Assembly (NCBI GenBank): GCA_036873135.1
Contig: JAPTYO010000008.1
Location: 33,134,761 to 33,198,760, forward strand
DNA length: 64,000 nucleotides
Direction of reading: 5' to 3'
Source: Clarkia xantiana subsp. parviflora
Taxonomy: Eukaryota > Streptophyta > Magnoliopsida > Myrtales > Onagraceae
Of the stretch, positions 10,493 through 21,300 are shown piece by piece. How positions within the stretch are numbered: position 1 is the stretch's first letter; each line of letters begins with the position of its first letter. The translations under genes were made by a program, and so were the position numbers. The notes beneath the pieces were generated by a model. It saw only the letters and a list, made by a program, of their open reading frames with translations, ran no database searches and had not been told where the DNA came from.

Positions 10493-11254
10493 AATGGATA
10501 GAGGCAAAGGCATTGGCCAGAACGACGGGGAATCAGATCGTCAAGTTCCTCCAGACCCATATTGTGTCCAGATACGGGATTCCTAAAGTGGTGATCAGCG
10601 ACAATGGCCCACCATTTAACGGCTCTCAGGTGAGGGAGTATCTGGAGGAGTTGAACATCGAGCATCGGACAGCTTCCGTACGCCATGCTCAGACGAATGG
10701 TCAGGTGGAATCAGCCAACAAAATCGTGATGGATGGCTTGAAGAAGAGGGTCTATGCCTTGAAGGGCAAATGGCTGAACGAACTGGAAAACGTGCTTTGG
10801 GCTGTTAGAACGACACCCAAACGATCAACGGGGGAGACTCTGTTTGGCCTCGTTTATGGAACGGAGGCTGTCGCCCCCGTGGAGGTAGCTGTGGCATCCC
10901 ATCGGATGAGATATTACGAGCCTCTGACGAATGATGAAATGAGACGTCTGGACTTGGACTTGCTCGAAGAGAAGAGGCGGGAAGCCGACGAAGTCCAAGC
11001 TCGAATGCGTTTGGCGACGGCCAGGTACTACAATCAGCGAGTGAAGTCCCGACAATTCTTCGTCGGGGAGCTGGTTTGGCGTCGCAATGAGTTTACCCTC
11101 TTGGATCGAATCAACAAGATGTCACCTAAATGGGAAGGACCTTATAAGGTCGTAGGGGATGCCAGCTCCAAATGCGTACAAATTGGAAGACCTCGATGGC
11201 AGAGTATTAAAGCATTCTTTTAGTGGCGAACACTTGAAGAAACACTATGCCTGA
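10493..11254 (+). pseudogene. T2 integrase, C-terminal part out of frame
   Basis: After the 1-base loss near 10489 the integrase continues in another frame (open 10513-11223) with ISDNGPPFNG and ESANKIVMDGLKKR, which carry the second Asp and the Glu of the DDE triad. An extra base near 11156 shifts the frame again, so the last residues (family end HSFSGEHLKK) are lost; the family stop is at 11252-11254. The enzyme would insert cDNA into the host genome but is not made whole here. Confidence 0.9.
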
Positions 11255-11256
11255 TG

Positions 11257-11980
11257 AAAAGTCGCCTTAAGTGGTGCCCGATGAAAAGTCGCCTTAAGTG
11301 GTGCACGAGGTAAAGTCGCCTTCAGTGGCGCACGATATTAAGTCGCCTTAAGTGGCGCAGGTTGAAAAATCGCCTTAAGTGGTGCACGAGGTAAAGTCGC
11401 CTTCAGTGGCGCACGATATTAAGTCGCTTTAAGTGGCGCAGGTTGAAAAGTCACCTTAAGTGGTGCACGATATTAAGTCGCCTTCAGTGGTGCACGATAT
11501 TAAGTCGCCTTAAGTGGCGCAGGTTGAAAAGTCGCCTTAAGTGGTGCACGATATTAGGTCGCCTTCAGTGGTGCACGATATTAAGTCGCCTTAAGTAGCG
11601 CAGGTTGAAAAGTCGCCTTAAGTGGTGCACGATGTAAAGTCACCTTCGGTGGCGCACGATATTAAGTCGCCTTAAGTGGCGCAGGTTGAAAAGTCGCCTT
11701 AAGTGGTGCACGATGTAAAGTCGCCTTAAGTGGTGCACGATGTAAAGTCGCCTTCAGTGGTGCACGATATTAAGTCGCCTTAAGTGGTGCACAAGATAAA
11801 GTCGTCTTAGGTGATGCACGAGATTAAGTCGTCTTAAGTGATGCACGAGATTAAGCCGTCTTAAGTGATGCGTGATTCTTGATCTTATTCTAAGTCTTGG
11901 AAAGTCGCCTTAAGTGGTGCATGATGGTAAGTCGCCTTAAGTGGTGCAAGTTAGTAAATCGTCTTAAGTGATGTACGAGA
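11257..11980 (+). repeat. Tandem array in T2, about 27-bp unit with GCCTTAAGTGG core
   Basis: Units of the form AAAGTCGCCTTAAGTGGTGC repeat with spacing close to 27 bp and decay toward 11980. The array lies between the end of pol and the antisense gene, exactly as in T1 and T3. Tandem arrays in this 3' region are known for Tat/Ogre-type elements. Confidence 0.93.
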
Positions 11981-11984
11981 ATAT

Positions 11985-12010
11985 CTTAAGTGTCGAGGTT
12001 TCGACTTAAG
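11985..12010. other. Conserved inverted repeat after the T2 array
   Basis: Arms CTTAAGTGTCGA and TTCGACTTAAG face each other over a few bases. The same structure sits at 37232-37257 in T3, between the array and the end of the antisense gene. In RNA it would form a hairpin on either strand. Confidence 0.7.
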
Positions 12011-12144
12011 AAAGTATAGTAAAGCCACTGGGAGAAGTGCAATGAAAGAATCGGAACTAAGAGAGTCTGATATTAATGGGGCTCGAAGGCCCGATGATTA
12101 CAAAAGGAGGAGAATACAAAGATTCTAGCGATAAGCAATTAGGC

Positions 12145-12546
12145 CTAATCTTTGTTAGCGGCATCAACGGGAACAAGGTCCGCAAGGTCTATGGCAGAAT
12201 GCTCCACAGGGTCAGCCGTTGGAGGATTGGCTATCGGGGTCATGGGATCGAGGAGTTTCCGATGAAGAAGTAGCTCCTCTTCACTCTGAACTTGTGGTAT
12301 GCATTTCCGGCCTTGAGCATCGGCTTCTCTGGTGGAAATGATACATCCTTCCCGGAGAGCTGCATCATAAGCAGTGCTGAAAATTTCGTTCAGAACATAG
12401 TCGAAGTTGAAAGGCTTCCTTCCCTCGAAACCAGATCCACTGTCTGAAATCAGCCATTGAAAAAGACGTTAGGTTTTTCCAAAAAATTACAATCAAACTA
12501 AGAAAAGATGAAGGCGAACAATAGAGAAGAAACCTTTACCTGACAT
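12145..12546 (-). CDS. T2 antisense extra gene, internally deleted, two exons (101 codons)
   Basis: On the minus strand ATG (12546) is followed by TCA-G and a donor GTAAAG. The acceptor TTTCAG ends at 12444 and exon 2 runs to TAG at 12147-12145. Spliced (intron 12539-12444, 96 bp), the frame is open for 101 codons: MSDSGSGFEGRKPFNFDY at the start and DPMTPIANPPTADPVE near the end. The N-terminus matches the T3 antisense gene (MSDSGSSSEGRKPFNFDY) and the tail matches its tail (IANPSEANPVDPSA), but the Transposase_28-like and coiled-coil regions between them are missing. A minus-strand TATA lies 132 bp upstream. Whether the short product is made is unknown. Confidence 0.7.
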
Positions 12547-12677
12547 GATAATTGGAGGCTGGAAGAATGAACCTGATACTGCCGGAAAGATGGCCGAAGA
12601 AACACTAAGGTCTCAAGAGTTGCAGAAAGCTTTCGAAAATTTGTAGATGATAAGAGGAAACTGTACCCTGGGGGAGG

Positions 12678-12684
12678 ATTTATA
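12678..12684 (-). promoter_or_regulatory. Antisense TATA box of T2
   Basis: TATAAAT on the minus strand (CGCCTATAAATCC), 132 bp upstream of the antisense ATG. T1 (28313-28307) and T3 (40268-40262) have TATAAAA at the matching place. Confidence 0.65.
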
Positions 12685-12800
12685 GGCGAAGAGGACAATC
12701 GAAGGGGCGCTTTAATCTGAACCGTCGAAGTTAAAGCGTTCTAATCTGGACCGTTGAGATGAAACGTGCGGAATGGTAGCAGCTGCAATGATGAAATAGC

Positions 12801-12818
12801 CTGAAAAGCACTTTTCAG
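12801..12818. promoter_or_regulatory. Palindrome upstream of the antisense TATA in T2
   Basis: CTGAAAAGCACTTTTCAG is a near-perfect inverted repeat (8-bp arms around CA). It is kept at 40385-40403 in T3 and, changed, at 28405-28423 in T1, each about 100-120 bp upstream of the antisense TATA. It may be a protein-binding site of the antisense promoter. Confidence 0.5.
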
Positions 12819-13052
12819 AAAAAGCAGACACAGAGAATCAGGCACGGGTACTGATGACGTCGCTTCACTAGCTGCTGCATTTAATGAACTGGGGAATCGA
12901 AAAGTCCCCTCGGATTTGGCAGTTATCCACAAAGCATCGAGGAAACGTGAAGGAGAAGACTAGTATTGAGTGACTATGCCAAGGGAAAGATCCCCGATTC
13001 CAATGTCGGGAGGTTGGGAGTTGGAAGACACGACGAACAAAAAGTCCCTCAT

Positions 13053-13066
13053 GTCTTGGGGGCAAA
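13053..13066 (+). promoter_or_regulatory. Polypurine tract of T2
   Basis: GTCTTGGGGGCAAA directly precedes the 3' LTR; T1 (28645-28658) and T3 (40657-40670) have the same string. It is the plus-strand primer position. Confidence 0.85.
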
Positions 13067-13782
13067 TGATGGGTCCGACTATAGCCGTTAGGCCCTTTAA
13101 CGATGAGGAAACGACAAATAGGTCCGGTGGGCCCTAAATGAAGGCCAAGATGGCCCAGGCAAAGAATCCCGACGAAGGGAGTCCGAGGATGAAGAGGTCC
13201 CGACAAAGTCGGACCTGACAAGCGAGTTGAACGCTCCCGACGTAATGCCTCTGAGTAGGCCCCGATGATGAATCCCTGAGAACAATAGGCCCTGTCACGA
13301 TGACGAGGGGCCCCGAGCGGTGACACAACGAGATAACTCTGGAGTCCTCGATGTTAGTCGGGACTCGTTATCAGAGGATAAGGCCGAGATACGCGGGGCG
13401 TGGCCGAGATACGCGGAACGTGGTTAAGATACACGGAACGTGGCCAAGATACGCGGGGCGTGGCCGAGATAAGCGAGATCATGGCCTAGATAGGCGGGAT
13501 CACACCCGAGATACGCGGTATACGGGCTAACCACCCCCAACGGTTCACCTGGTAACTGAGGTGTCTCTTCGCCTATAAAAGGGCAAGAGGTCACCTCAGA
13601 TCACTTAAGTTGAATTACATTACTTGAGATTACTGCTTGCCAGTCCGTACAAGAGACTCATTTAAGAATCGGAGAGGGATTCTGGGTCACCGCCAGGTCT
13701 ATCCCCTCTTGCAGGATTGCGTGGAGCGAAGGAGCTAGGATCGCCGTCAAAGATCGTACCGAAGTTCCGCCGTGATCCAACA
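13067..13782 (+). repeat. LTR-B, 3' LTR of T2
   Basis: 716 bp, TGATGGG to CCAACA, TATAAAA at 13574-13580. It differs from the 5' LTR by about 16 substitutions and no length change. It is followed by the TSD GGGGG. Confidence 0.95.
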
Positions 13783-14982
13783 GGGGGCAGTCCCCGATGA
13801 TGAAGTAGCAGCTGGCAAATTACGCCGAATCGCGGTCAATTATGTGACGGTGGACAATCAGCTGTATAAAAAGGGGTATTCAACTCCTTACTTGAAATGT
13901 GTGGCTGAGCCCGATACAGATCGGATCCTTAGGGAGGTGCACGAAGGATACTCGGCTTGTCATGAAGGTGTCCGATCCATCGTGAGGAAAGTGCTGAACC
14001 TGGGCTATTACTGGCCCTCGATGAACAAGGAGGCAACGATGCTAGTCCGATCCTGTGACGCTTGCCAGAGGTATGCCCCGAATATCGTGGCTCCAGCTGC
14101 CGATTAGATGTCTATCAAGAGTGCTTGGCCCTTCGCGCAATGGGGAATCGATTTGGTGGGACCCCTTCCAAGTGCAAAAGGTCAGTGCCGATATTTTCTT
14201 GTGGCTATTGATTATTTCTCGAAGTGGATAGAAGCTAAGGCATTGGCCAAGACAACGGGGAATCATATCCTCAAATTCCTCCAGACCCGTATTATATCCA
14301 GATACGAGATCCCTAAGGTGTTGATCAGTGATAACGGCCCTCCGTTTAACGGGGTCCAGTGGAAGGAGTACCTGGAGGAACTGAAAATTGAGCATCGGAC
14401 AGCCTCTGTCCATCATGCTCAAACCAATGGACAGGTGGAGTCAGCCAACAAGATCGTGATGGATGGCCTGAAGAAAAGGGTCCATGCCTTGAAGGGCAAA
14501 TGGCTGGACGAGCTGGAAAATGTGTTTTGGGCTGTTAGAACAACACCCAAACGATCGACTGGGGAGACTCTGTTTGGCCTTGTTTATGGCACGGAAGCAG
14601 TCGCTCCCGTTGAAATAGCTGTGGCATCCCATCGGACGAGGTATTATGAACCTCTGTCGAATGATGAAATGAGGCGTCTGGACTTGGACTTGGTCGAAGA
14701 GAAGAGGCAGAATGCCGATGAGGCCCAGGCTCGGATACGCTTGGCAACGGCCAGATATTACAATCGGCGAGTCAAGTCTTGACAGTTCTTTGTCGGGGAA
14801 CTAGTCTGGCGTCGGAACGAATTTACCCTTTTGGATCGGATCAACAAGGTGACACCAAAATGGGAAGGACCTTATAAGGTCGCGGGGATGCCAGCTTGAA
14901 ATGCGTATAAGTTGGAAGACCTCGATGGCAATGTGTTGAAGCATTCTTTTAGTGGTGAACACTTGAAGAAATGTCGTGCCTG
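13783..14982 (+). pseudogene. T1 integrase, broken
   Basis: T1 resumes here after T2. It holds the zinc region (HEGYSACHEGVRS ... CDACQRYAP, 13940-14070), core motifs WGIDLVGPLP and ISDNGPPFNG, and the conserved Glu in ESANKIVMDGLKKR. Stops lie at TAG 14105-14107 (Leu in T2), TGA 14780-14782 (CGA in T2) and another near 14897. The family stop is TGA at 14980-14982. It is defective. Confidence 0.92.
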
Positions 14983-15106
14983 ATATTAGTCGCCTTTAGT
15001 GGTGAAAGTTGTTTATCGTTTTGATTCGACGTACCCAGGTTTTGAGCCATCAATGAATAAAGAGGTTGCTTCCGATCAGATTGTTCTTAGATTTATTATT
15101 CTAAGT

Positions 15107-15752
15107 GTGGTTAAATTGCCTTAAGTGGCATGGCTAAATCGCCTTAAGTGGTGTGGTTAAATCGCCTTAAGTGGCGTAGTTAAATCGCCTTAAGTGGTGT
15201 CGTTAAATTGCCTTAAGTGGCATGGCTAAATCGCCTTAAGTGGTGTGGTTAAATTGCCTTAAGTGGCATGGCTAAATCGCCTTAAGTGGTGTGGTTAAAC
15301 TGCCTTAAGTGGCATGGCTAAATCGCCTTAAGTGGTGTGGTTAAATCGACTTAAGTGGCGTAGTTAAATCGCCTTAAGTGGTGTGGTTAAATTGCCTTAA
15401 GTGGCATGGCTAAATCGCCTTAAGTGGTGTGATTAAATTGCCTTAAGTGGCATGGCTAAATCGCCTTAAGTGGTGTGGTTAAATTGCCTTAAGTGGCATG
15501 GCTAAATCGCCTTAAGTGGTGTGGTTAAATCGCCTTAAGTGGCGTAGTTAAATCGCCTTAAGTGGTGTGGTTAAATTGCCTTAAGTGGCATGGCTAAATC
15601 TCCTTAAGTGGTGTGGTTAAATCGCCTTAAGTGGCGTAGTTAAATCGCTCTAAGTGGCGTGGTTAAAACGTCATAAGTGACGTGTTGAATCACTCTAAGT
15701 GGTATGGTCAAATCGCCTTAAGTGGCGTGGTTAAATCACCTTAAGTGGTGCA
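15107..15752 (+). repeat. Tandem array in T1, 23-bp unit with GCCTTAAGTGG core
   Basis: About 28 units such as TAAATCGCCTTAAGTGGTG repeat at a strict 23-bp spacing, often alternating between a TGGTGTGG and a TGGCATGG ending, which suggests an earlier 46-bp unit. It sits between integrase and the antisense gene remnant. The stretch 14983-15106 before it holds no gene. Confidence 0.94.
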
Positions 15753-15843
15753 ATGATAATCGGAACCAAAATAAATTGATATTATAAAGGCCTGAAGGCT
15801 CATGACAGGAGAAGGAAATTACAAGGATTTCAAAAATAAAGCG

Positions 15844-15936
15844 TTAAGCTTGGTCCTTGGCAGCATCGAAGGGAGCAGAGTCCACGAGATCTGTGGCAGA
15901 AGGCTCCGCGATCGGAGGATCGGACCCTTGGAGGTC
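15844..15936 (-). pseudogene. T1 antisense gene, 3' end (cut by C1)
   Basis: On the minus strand this stretch reads an acidic, Pro-Asp-rich tail ending in DAAKDQA and TAA (15846-15844), matching the T3 antisense gene end (AANKDQA). The C1 insertion separates it from its start at 28158. Apart from C1 the frame is open across the joint. Confidence 0.65.
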
Positions 15937-16131
15937 TATAGGAATGTATAGCTTTCCACATACAATATATCCTTGTGCATACTAGATCACTAGATTAGCT
16001 TAGCTTGTGTACTAAGTTAGTTTAGGTAGTTAGATCTCCTTACTAGTATATATACTAGCTCTATACATTGTAACACTTGATTTTGGTTGATTAATACATT
16101 TCATATTCAATCTAAATCCTCCAAGCTTATA
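15937..16131 (+). repeat. 5' LTR of C1
   Basis: 195 bp, short for a copia LTR. It ends directly at the primer site TGGTATCAGAGC (16132-16143). Ends are TATA/TATA. Confidence 0.94.
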
Positions 16132-16143
16132 TGGTATCAGAGC
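16132..16143 (+). promoter_or_regulatory. Primer-binding site of C1 (initiator tRNA-Met type)
   Basis: TGGTATCAGAGC is the standard copia primer site complementary to the 3' end of initiator tRNA-Met. The leader 16144-16689 after it is non-coding. Confidence 0.92.
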
Positions 16144-16689
16144 ACATGTACGTTTCTTGACGATCAAGCAACCTGGATTCAGCTGGTTTCCGGTGGATCT
16201 TTGGCTTCGATTCTTCGATTTGAGCTTGGATTTGTGCTTCTATTCTTGATTCCGCTTGATTTCGACACTTAGTAAGTCTCTTGGATCATGAACTGAGTTG
16301 ATTTTCAGCTCAATTGAAGTTGCTTTTGGATCAATTCTGCGTAACATTGCTAGTTGCTTTCCGGCCAAGTTTCTTCATCGCATTTGCTTCATCTACAAGT
16401 TTTGATTCAAATTGTGCTTACTTAGCCAGTTTTCTTGATTACGATTATGGATTTCGTGATCTTGATTCAATTCTGAGCACTTCTGGATTGGATTGCTGCC
16501 TTCATTCGATCTGGATAGTTGCGTATTGCTGGATTTGGCTGGCATCTTTTGTCCTATTGTTCAGCTTGCATAGTTGTACTCTTTTGGCCATTTCCGTTGG
16601 AATTGTGTGGCTGTGATTGATAGTTTGCTGGATTTTCTTGCAATTCAAATATATTTGAATCTTAATATCTGTAGATTTGGTGCTGGATT

Positions 16690-17895
16690 ATGGCTGATAA
16701 CACCATAGTGGATCCTCTCTATTTACATCCATCGGACACCATTGGCTTGTTGCTGATTCCATTTCAGCTCCATGGTTCCAGCAACTACCATGCCTGGAGT
16801 ACAGCTATCAAGGAAGGACTTCTTGTCAAGAACAAGATTGGATTTATTGATGACAGCTTCTCAAGATTGAGTGTCCCTGTGGCACAACATGTGAGATGGG
16901 ATAGGGCTAATGCCATTGTTAAGGCGTGGCTTAGGAACACAGTTGCTAAGGAGCTGGTCAATGGTTTGGTTTACAACAACACAGCTTTTTTTATTTGGAA
17001 TGATCTTAAAGAAATGTTTGACAAAGTTGATGGTACACAAATCTTCCAGCTCACAAGAGAAATATACTAATGTTCACAAGGTGCTCTTTCAATCACTGAG
17101 TATTTTGGGAAGATGAAGCAGTTGTGGGATGCGTTGGGTTCCATTGATGATTTGAGGCTTGAGTGCTCAGCTGATAGCAAGATTATCAATGAACATAAGG
17201 AGAAACAAAGGTTGATTGCTTTCTTCTTAGGACTGCATGAATCATTTGCTCATGTAAGAAGTAGCTTATTGATGAGGCAACCACTCCATTCACTAAGTGT
17301 GGCTTTCTCTGTGTTGTTACAAGAAGAGAGTCAACGTGCAATTGCTGGTTCAATAGGGGATATGGGAGAAGCTACTGCTTTATACTCTCAAAGGAACTTC
17401 CTCAATTCAAGGGGTTCTAGCTATGGCAATTGCAATGGCTCAGGCAATGGAGGTAATGGTTCAATGCCTAATGCTTCTTTTCCAAGAAACTACAATTCCA
17501 ATGGAGGGATTTCATCCTATGGAGGTTTCAATGGGGCTTCTAATGCTTCAACTGAGAAAACAGGCAAGCCTGATAAGTCTAATTGGTTATGCACCTATTG
17601 TGGCAAGATGGGGCACAAAGTGGACACTTGTTGGAAGAAGCATCCACAGCTTGCACCTTCTTCTTCTTTGAAACGTCCATGGAATTCAGCTAATGTTAGC
17701 ATTGATGAGAGTCCTCAATCTAACTTGGTTGAGCATGTAGCTGCTGGGGATAAGAGGATTTTCATGGGACATGTGAGAAAATGATTTTGCACACTGGTTT
17801 GGATAGGAGGGTTCAACATGTGGCAATTCAAGATGATTTTGAGCCTCTTTCTAATGAAGAAGATGAGCTTGTACGTGTGAACATGGCAGGTATAT
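16690..17895 (+). pseudogene. gag: C1 gag, one stop and one frameshift
   Basis: It opens MADNTIVDPLYLHPSDTIG and continues SNYHAWSTAIKEGLLVKNKIGFID, the N-terminal pattern of copia gag (Retrotran_gag_3 type). TAA at 17068-17070 is a single in-frame stop, since the frame continues unchanged (CSQGALSITEYFGKMKQLWD). A Gly/Asn-rich stretch (about 17408-17550) precedes a CCHC zinc knuckle CTYCGKMGHKVDTC (about 17590). One extra A near 17777 shifts the frame, and the next frame leads to the L1 insertion at 17896. With L1 removed it joins in frame to the protease at 24617. Confidence 0.9.
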
Positions 17896-18301
17896 TGATG
17901 GATATTGATATAAACATATTTATTTGATACCATAAATAGGTATTAACTATAAATAGTCTGATGTCATAACGGTCAATCAGCTATTAATATTCAACTACCA
18001 TAACAGTAATTGCCTAAATATTCCGTTACCATAACAGCCATCGTCAATAAATGGCTATATACCATAATAATTATTATGTTATTTTATATAAAGAATCCTA
18101 TGATTAACATTTGATATATGATAAATTATATATAAAATAGTGATCCCTCTTTATATGAACGGTTACTAATTTGATCGTCGGAGAGGGATCGCCGAGGTTC
18201 GCCCTGGCATTGTCCCCTTTTGCAGGTGCGTGTCCGGAATTCGAAGACTAAGGAGTTCGGAGATACCGTGGAAACCAACCCGGTAATTCCAAGATCCAAC
18301 A
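17896..18301 (+). repeat. 5' LTR of L1
   Basis: Begins TGATGG, ends CCAACA. The U3 is AT-rich. The last 130 bp (GTCGGAGAGGGATCGCCG ... CCCTTTTGCAGG) resemble the R-U5 of LTR-A and LTR-B. Confidence 0.93.
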
Positions 18302-18320
18302 TTGGCGCCGTCTGTGGGAA
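18302..18320 (+). promoter_or_regulatory. Primer-binding site of L1
   Basis: TTGGCGCCGTCTGTGGGAA, identical to the T1 and T3 sites, directly after the LTR. Confidence 0.85.
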
Positions 18321-21300
18321 TCGAGCAATCAGTCATGTTTGATTCCTTCAAATTTCAAATATATCTGGAGCTTGCCTCTATGTTGTGATTGGGTATTTTG
18401 GAACGATCTAATCACGTACTGTCTGTCAGGTAACCTTTGCTACTTAAGTATCAATTCTGCTGACTGTGTGAATTCTTTATATTTCTTTGGTGATTTATGT
18501 GTTCGGCCGATTGTTGTCGACCAAATTTAATCGGTATGCACGGATTCTGTGCTAAACTTGGGTGGAATTGATTCCTGGATTTTATTCCGTACTTGTTTGA
18601 TCGTTCACAATCGATATATTTGATGGCCTTCAATTTTGTGAGCATGTTCGCTCTATTGTCGGTGTTCGTATTCTTATTTTCCAGTGGACCCATAAACTCT
18701 ACCAGCCCCCGTCACTTCGTTAAGGTCCCATGGAATGGACCGAATGGACCGAATGGTGGCTAAACGTTTCAGTTCAAGTCCAGATCCCGATCATCGGGTG
18801 AAGGAGAAAATTTCGGGTTACATTCATTACTTGCTATTAAATGAATGCAGTAAATTATAGTAATTGTGACTAATCAATTACATTTCATTCTGTTCTATTT
18901 CTCCTTTTCCGGGTGGAGAAGATGAATTTTACGGGTCAAGTCGACCTATCTGGACCGAATCCGTTTTATGTGATGGGCTGAGCTGTATTAGACTTCTCAC
19001 ATGTGATGGGCTTCGTTGATTATTTTTTGGCCCATTTTTCTTGAAATCAGCTTCTATTTTGAGGTTTTGTTTAGTTTTGGTCTACATTTTATGGGCCACT
19101 ATTCATTTTTATGGGTCGTGTATCTATCTATTATATTATATAAAGTTATTAAGCATATTTATTTATCTGACCGTATGCCACGCCACGTCTTGGTTTTATA
19201 CGAGGAAAAAACGGACCACTTGGAGAGCTCCAAAATGGACCACGTGCAGAGCTCCAAAATGAATCTCCACATACGAGTATTACTCATAGGCTCTCCGAAG
19301 TTTGGGAGGGAGATGACACAACACATCGGATTGGAAGAGTAGGCCAGTCTTTGTAATCATCCACCCATAGAATTGGGGCCTTGGTGTAAGTGCGTCAATT
19401 GCTCGAGATAAGACTATCTGAGACTTGTTCAATATCATCATCCACGATGAAACCACCCTGAAGTCTAGGGAAGTAGTTTCTTTTTAAACTCTCATCACTT
19501 TCATATAGTCTCAATTGCAAATGACATGCATGTTGCTGTCAGCCCAAGTTGGATGTAAACATATTCACCATGAGAAACGTTTCGAGGGACATTACATAGA
19601 GTCGCGCTTAACAACCAAGGATTTGACATAGACTCGGATCTAGGGGAACCTGACCCATGTTGCCTTCTAAGACAAGGATGCACCGGCCCTTGCACGTACG
19701 GAGGCAGGTTAAAGTCGAAAACCACTGAGCCCTGCTAAAATCAAGTCAAACCTTTGGCAGAATTAAAAAGCAATGCATGAATGACTTCGACCTCAACCCG
19801 GGGGCGGTCAGCATGGATCGAACACTCGACCTCTACATATCCATGGCAGCTCCAGAAACAACTCCATCTGCAGTGGACCCACGAAACTCATCCGACGGTT
19901 CGTGTAGCTCACTTCCTTGGGAGCGTCAGATCTGGATCCTCAAGGAAGCTAGATGAGAAGCTCGTCCGAGCGACCATGACTCGGTAAGAGCTCAAAAAAC
20001 GCCCAAAAGGACATCAAGGCACGTTCGGCGAGAGAAGAACGTCGCCGACATGGTGACCACCTGTCGGTCGTGGCGGATTGGAAAAATCCGACGCGGCGAT
20101 ACAGCAGAACTCGACATAGGTGAACGAGAGAAGCGCTCCGCCACTGACTCGGAAAAAGTCTAGCCACCAGCAAACAGAGGATGATCCTTCACGAGCATGG
20201 ATTGGGCCTCCTCTCGTTCAAAGCTTCATGGCCCCAACAAAGTAATAAAATAGAACTCAAATCGGTCATACCAGTCACCATCGGTTAAACCTGGTTAAAA
20301 TCGGCCAAAAACATGGTGCTCATATATGTATCAGGTTCATCGCGAGCCATTGGATCGAATCCGTCAATCTCAAGGGAGTCTCTATTACACTCACATTTAA
20401 TTGCCCTATTTTATTTTCTATATTTCACACCTGCGTTATATAGTGATCTACCTTTATACTGTTGTGTGAAGAGAATTTAGCAAAAGAGCGTGGACTTTGA
20501 AAACATGGGAGCTCAAAGCCAAAGTTCACACGACCATCATTTGTCTAAGCTACAGACTAAGCACCAAAGCTCGTTTGAAGCTCAACGCTCCACGACTCAA
20601 AGCTCACCTTCGAGAAGATTACTAGCTAAGCTAACAAGATAAGTCTCATATTCATTTACATGAGTTAGCTATCGCTTTGATGTCGTTCCTAAGACAAATG
20701 CATATATGAACTATTTGCTGAGATACATATTTGCTGAATTATTTGCTTCCATGCATTTATTGTTATCTTAACATGCATGTGCTAATTCATATATATATGA
20801 GCATGAATGTGCATAGCCAACTAGGATAACCTATCAGTTAAAACTTAGACATTATCATGAGGACAAACCCACGTTACTAGCAACTTGTTAGTGTTGGGGG
20901 CATAAATGTCTAATACATCATACGATGATTAATAATTAGAGATGAATCAGGACTTTCCGAAGTGCCGCATGTAATGTTTTATCAGCAGTTGCTTAAAGCG
21001 TTACTTGCTAATTCATATGAAAATAGTCACGAGGGACCAAGACACTTTATCAGTGTTCGATTGCCACATCATAATGCTACATGTATAGCTCTATCATAAA
21101 CTAGTAACGTAATGGGGCATTTGTATATGCATACATGTACGAATGATTATATCATTATTTTATCTAATATGTTACATCCACATCATGTGTTATCTTAAGA
21201 CTTGTTATATAAACCAATAAGATGTGACACCTCTCATTGGGTTGGGGGCATGATATATATACATTATTTACGCATATTATTTTGTCACTAATACACATTA

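Larger units (their letters stand above)
4899..13782 (+). mobile_element. T2: complete Tat-type Ty3/gypsy element nested in T1
   Basis: It is 8,884 bp with two 716-bp LTRs and a perfect 5-bp TSD GGGGG (4894-4898 and 13783-13787). T1 integrase resumes exactly at 13788, as shown by the uninterrupted T2 and T3 sequences (ACGGGGGCAGTCCCCGA). By eye the LTRs differ at about 16 of 716 positions. It is the least damaged sense copy in the window, with one open frame from gag into the integrase core, but it has two later frameshifts and an internally deleted antisense gene. Confidence 0.96.

Noticed and set aside
15107..15752. Possible CRISPR array (23-bp repeats)
   Set aside because: Units are contiguous tandem repeats without unique spacers, inside a plant retrotransposon.
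19501..19725. Minus-strand 74-codon frame in L1 as a captured host gene
   Set aside because: No family recognised, no splice or start context; kept only as part of the non-coding region.
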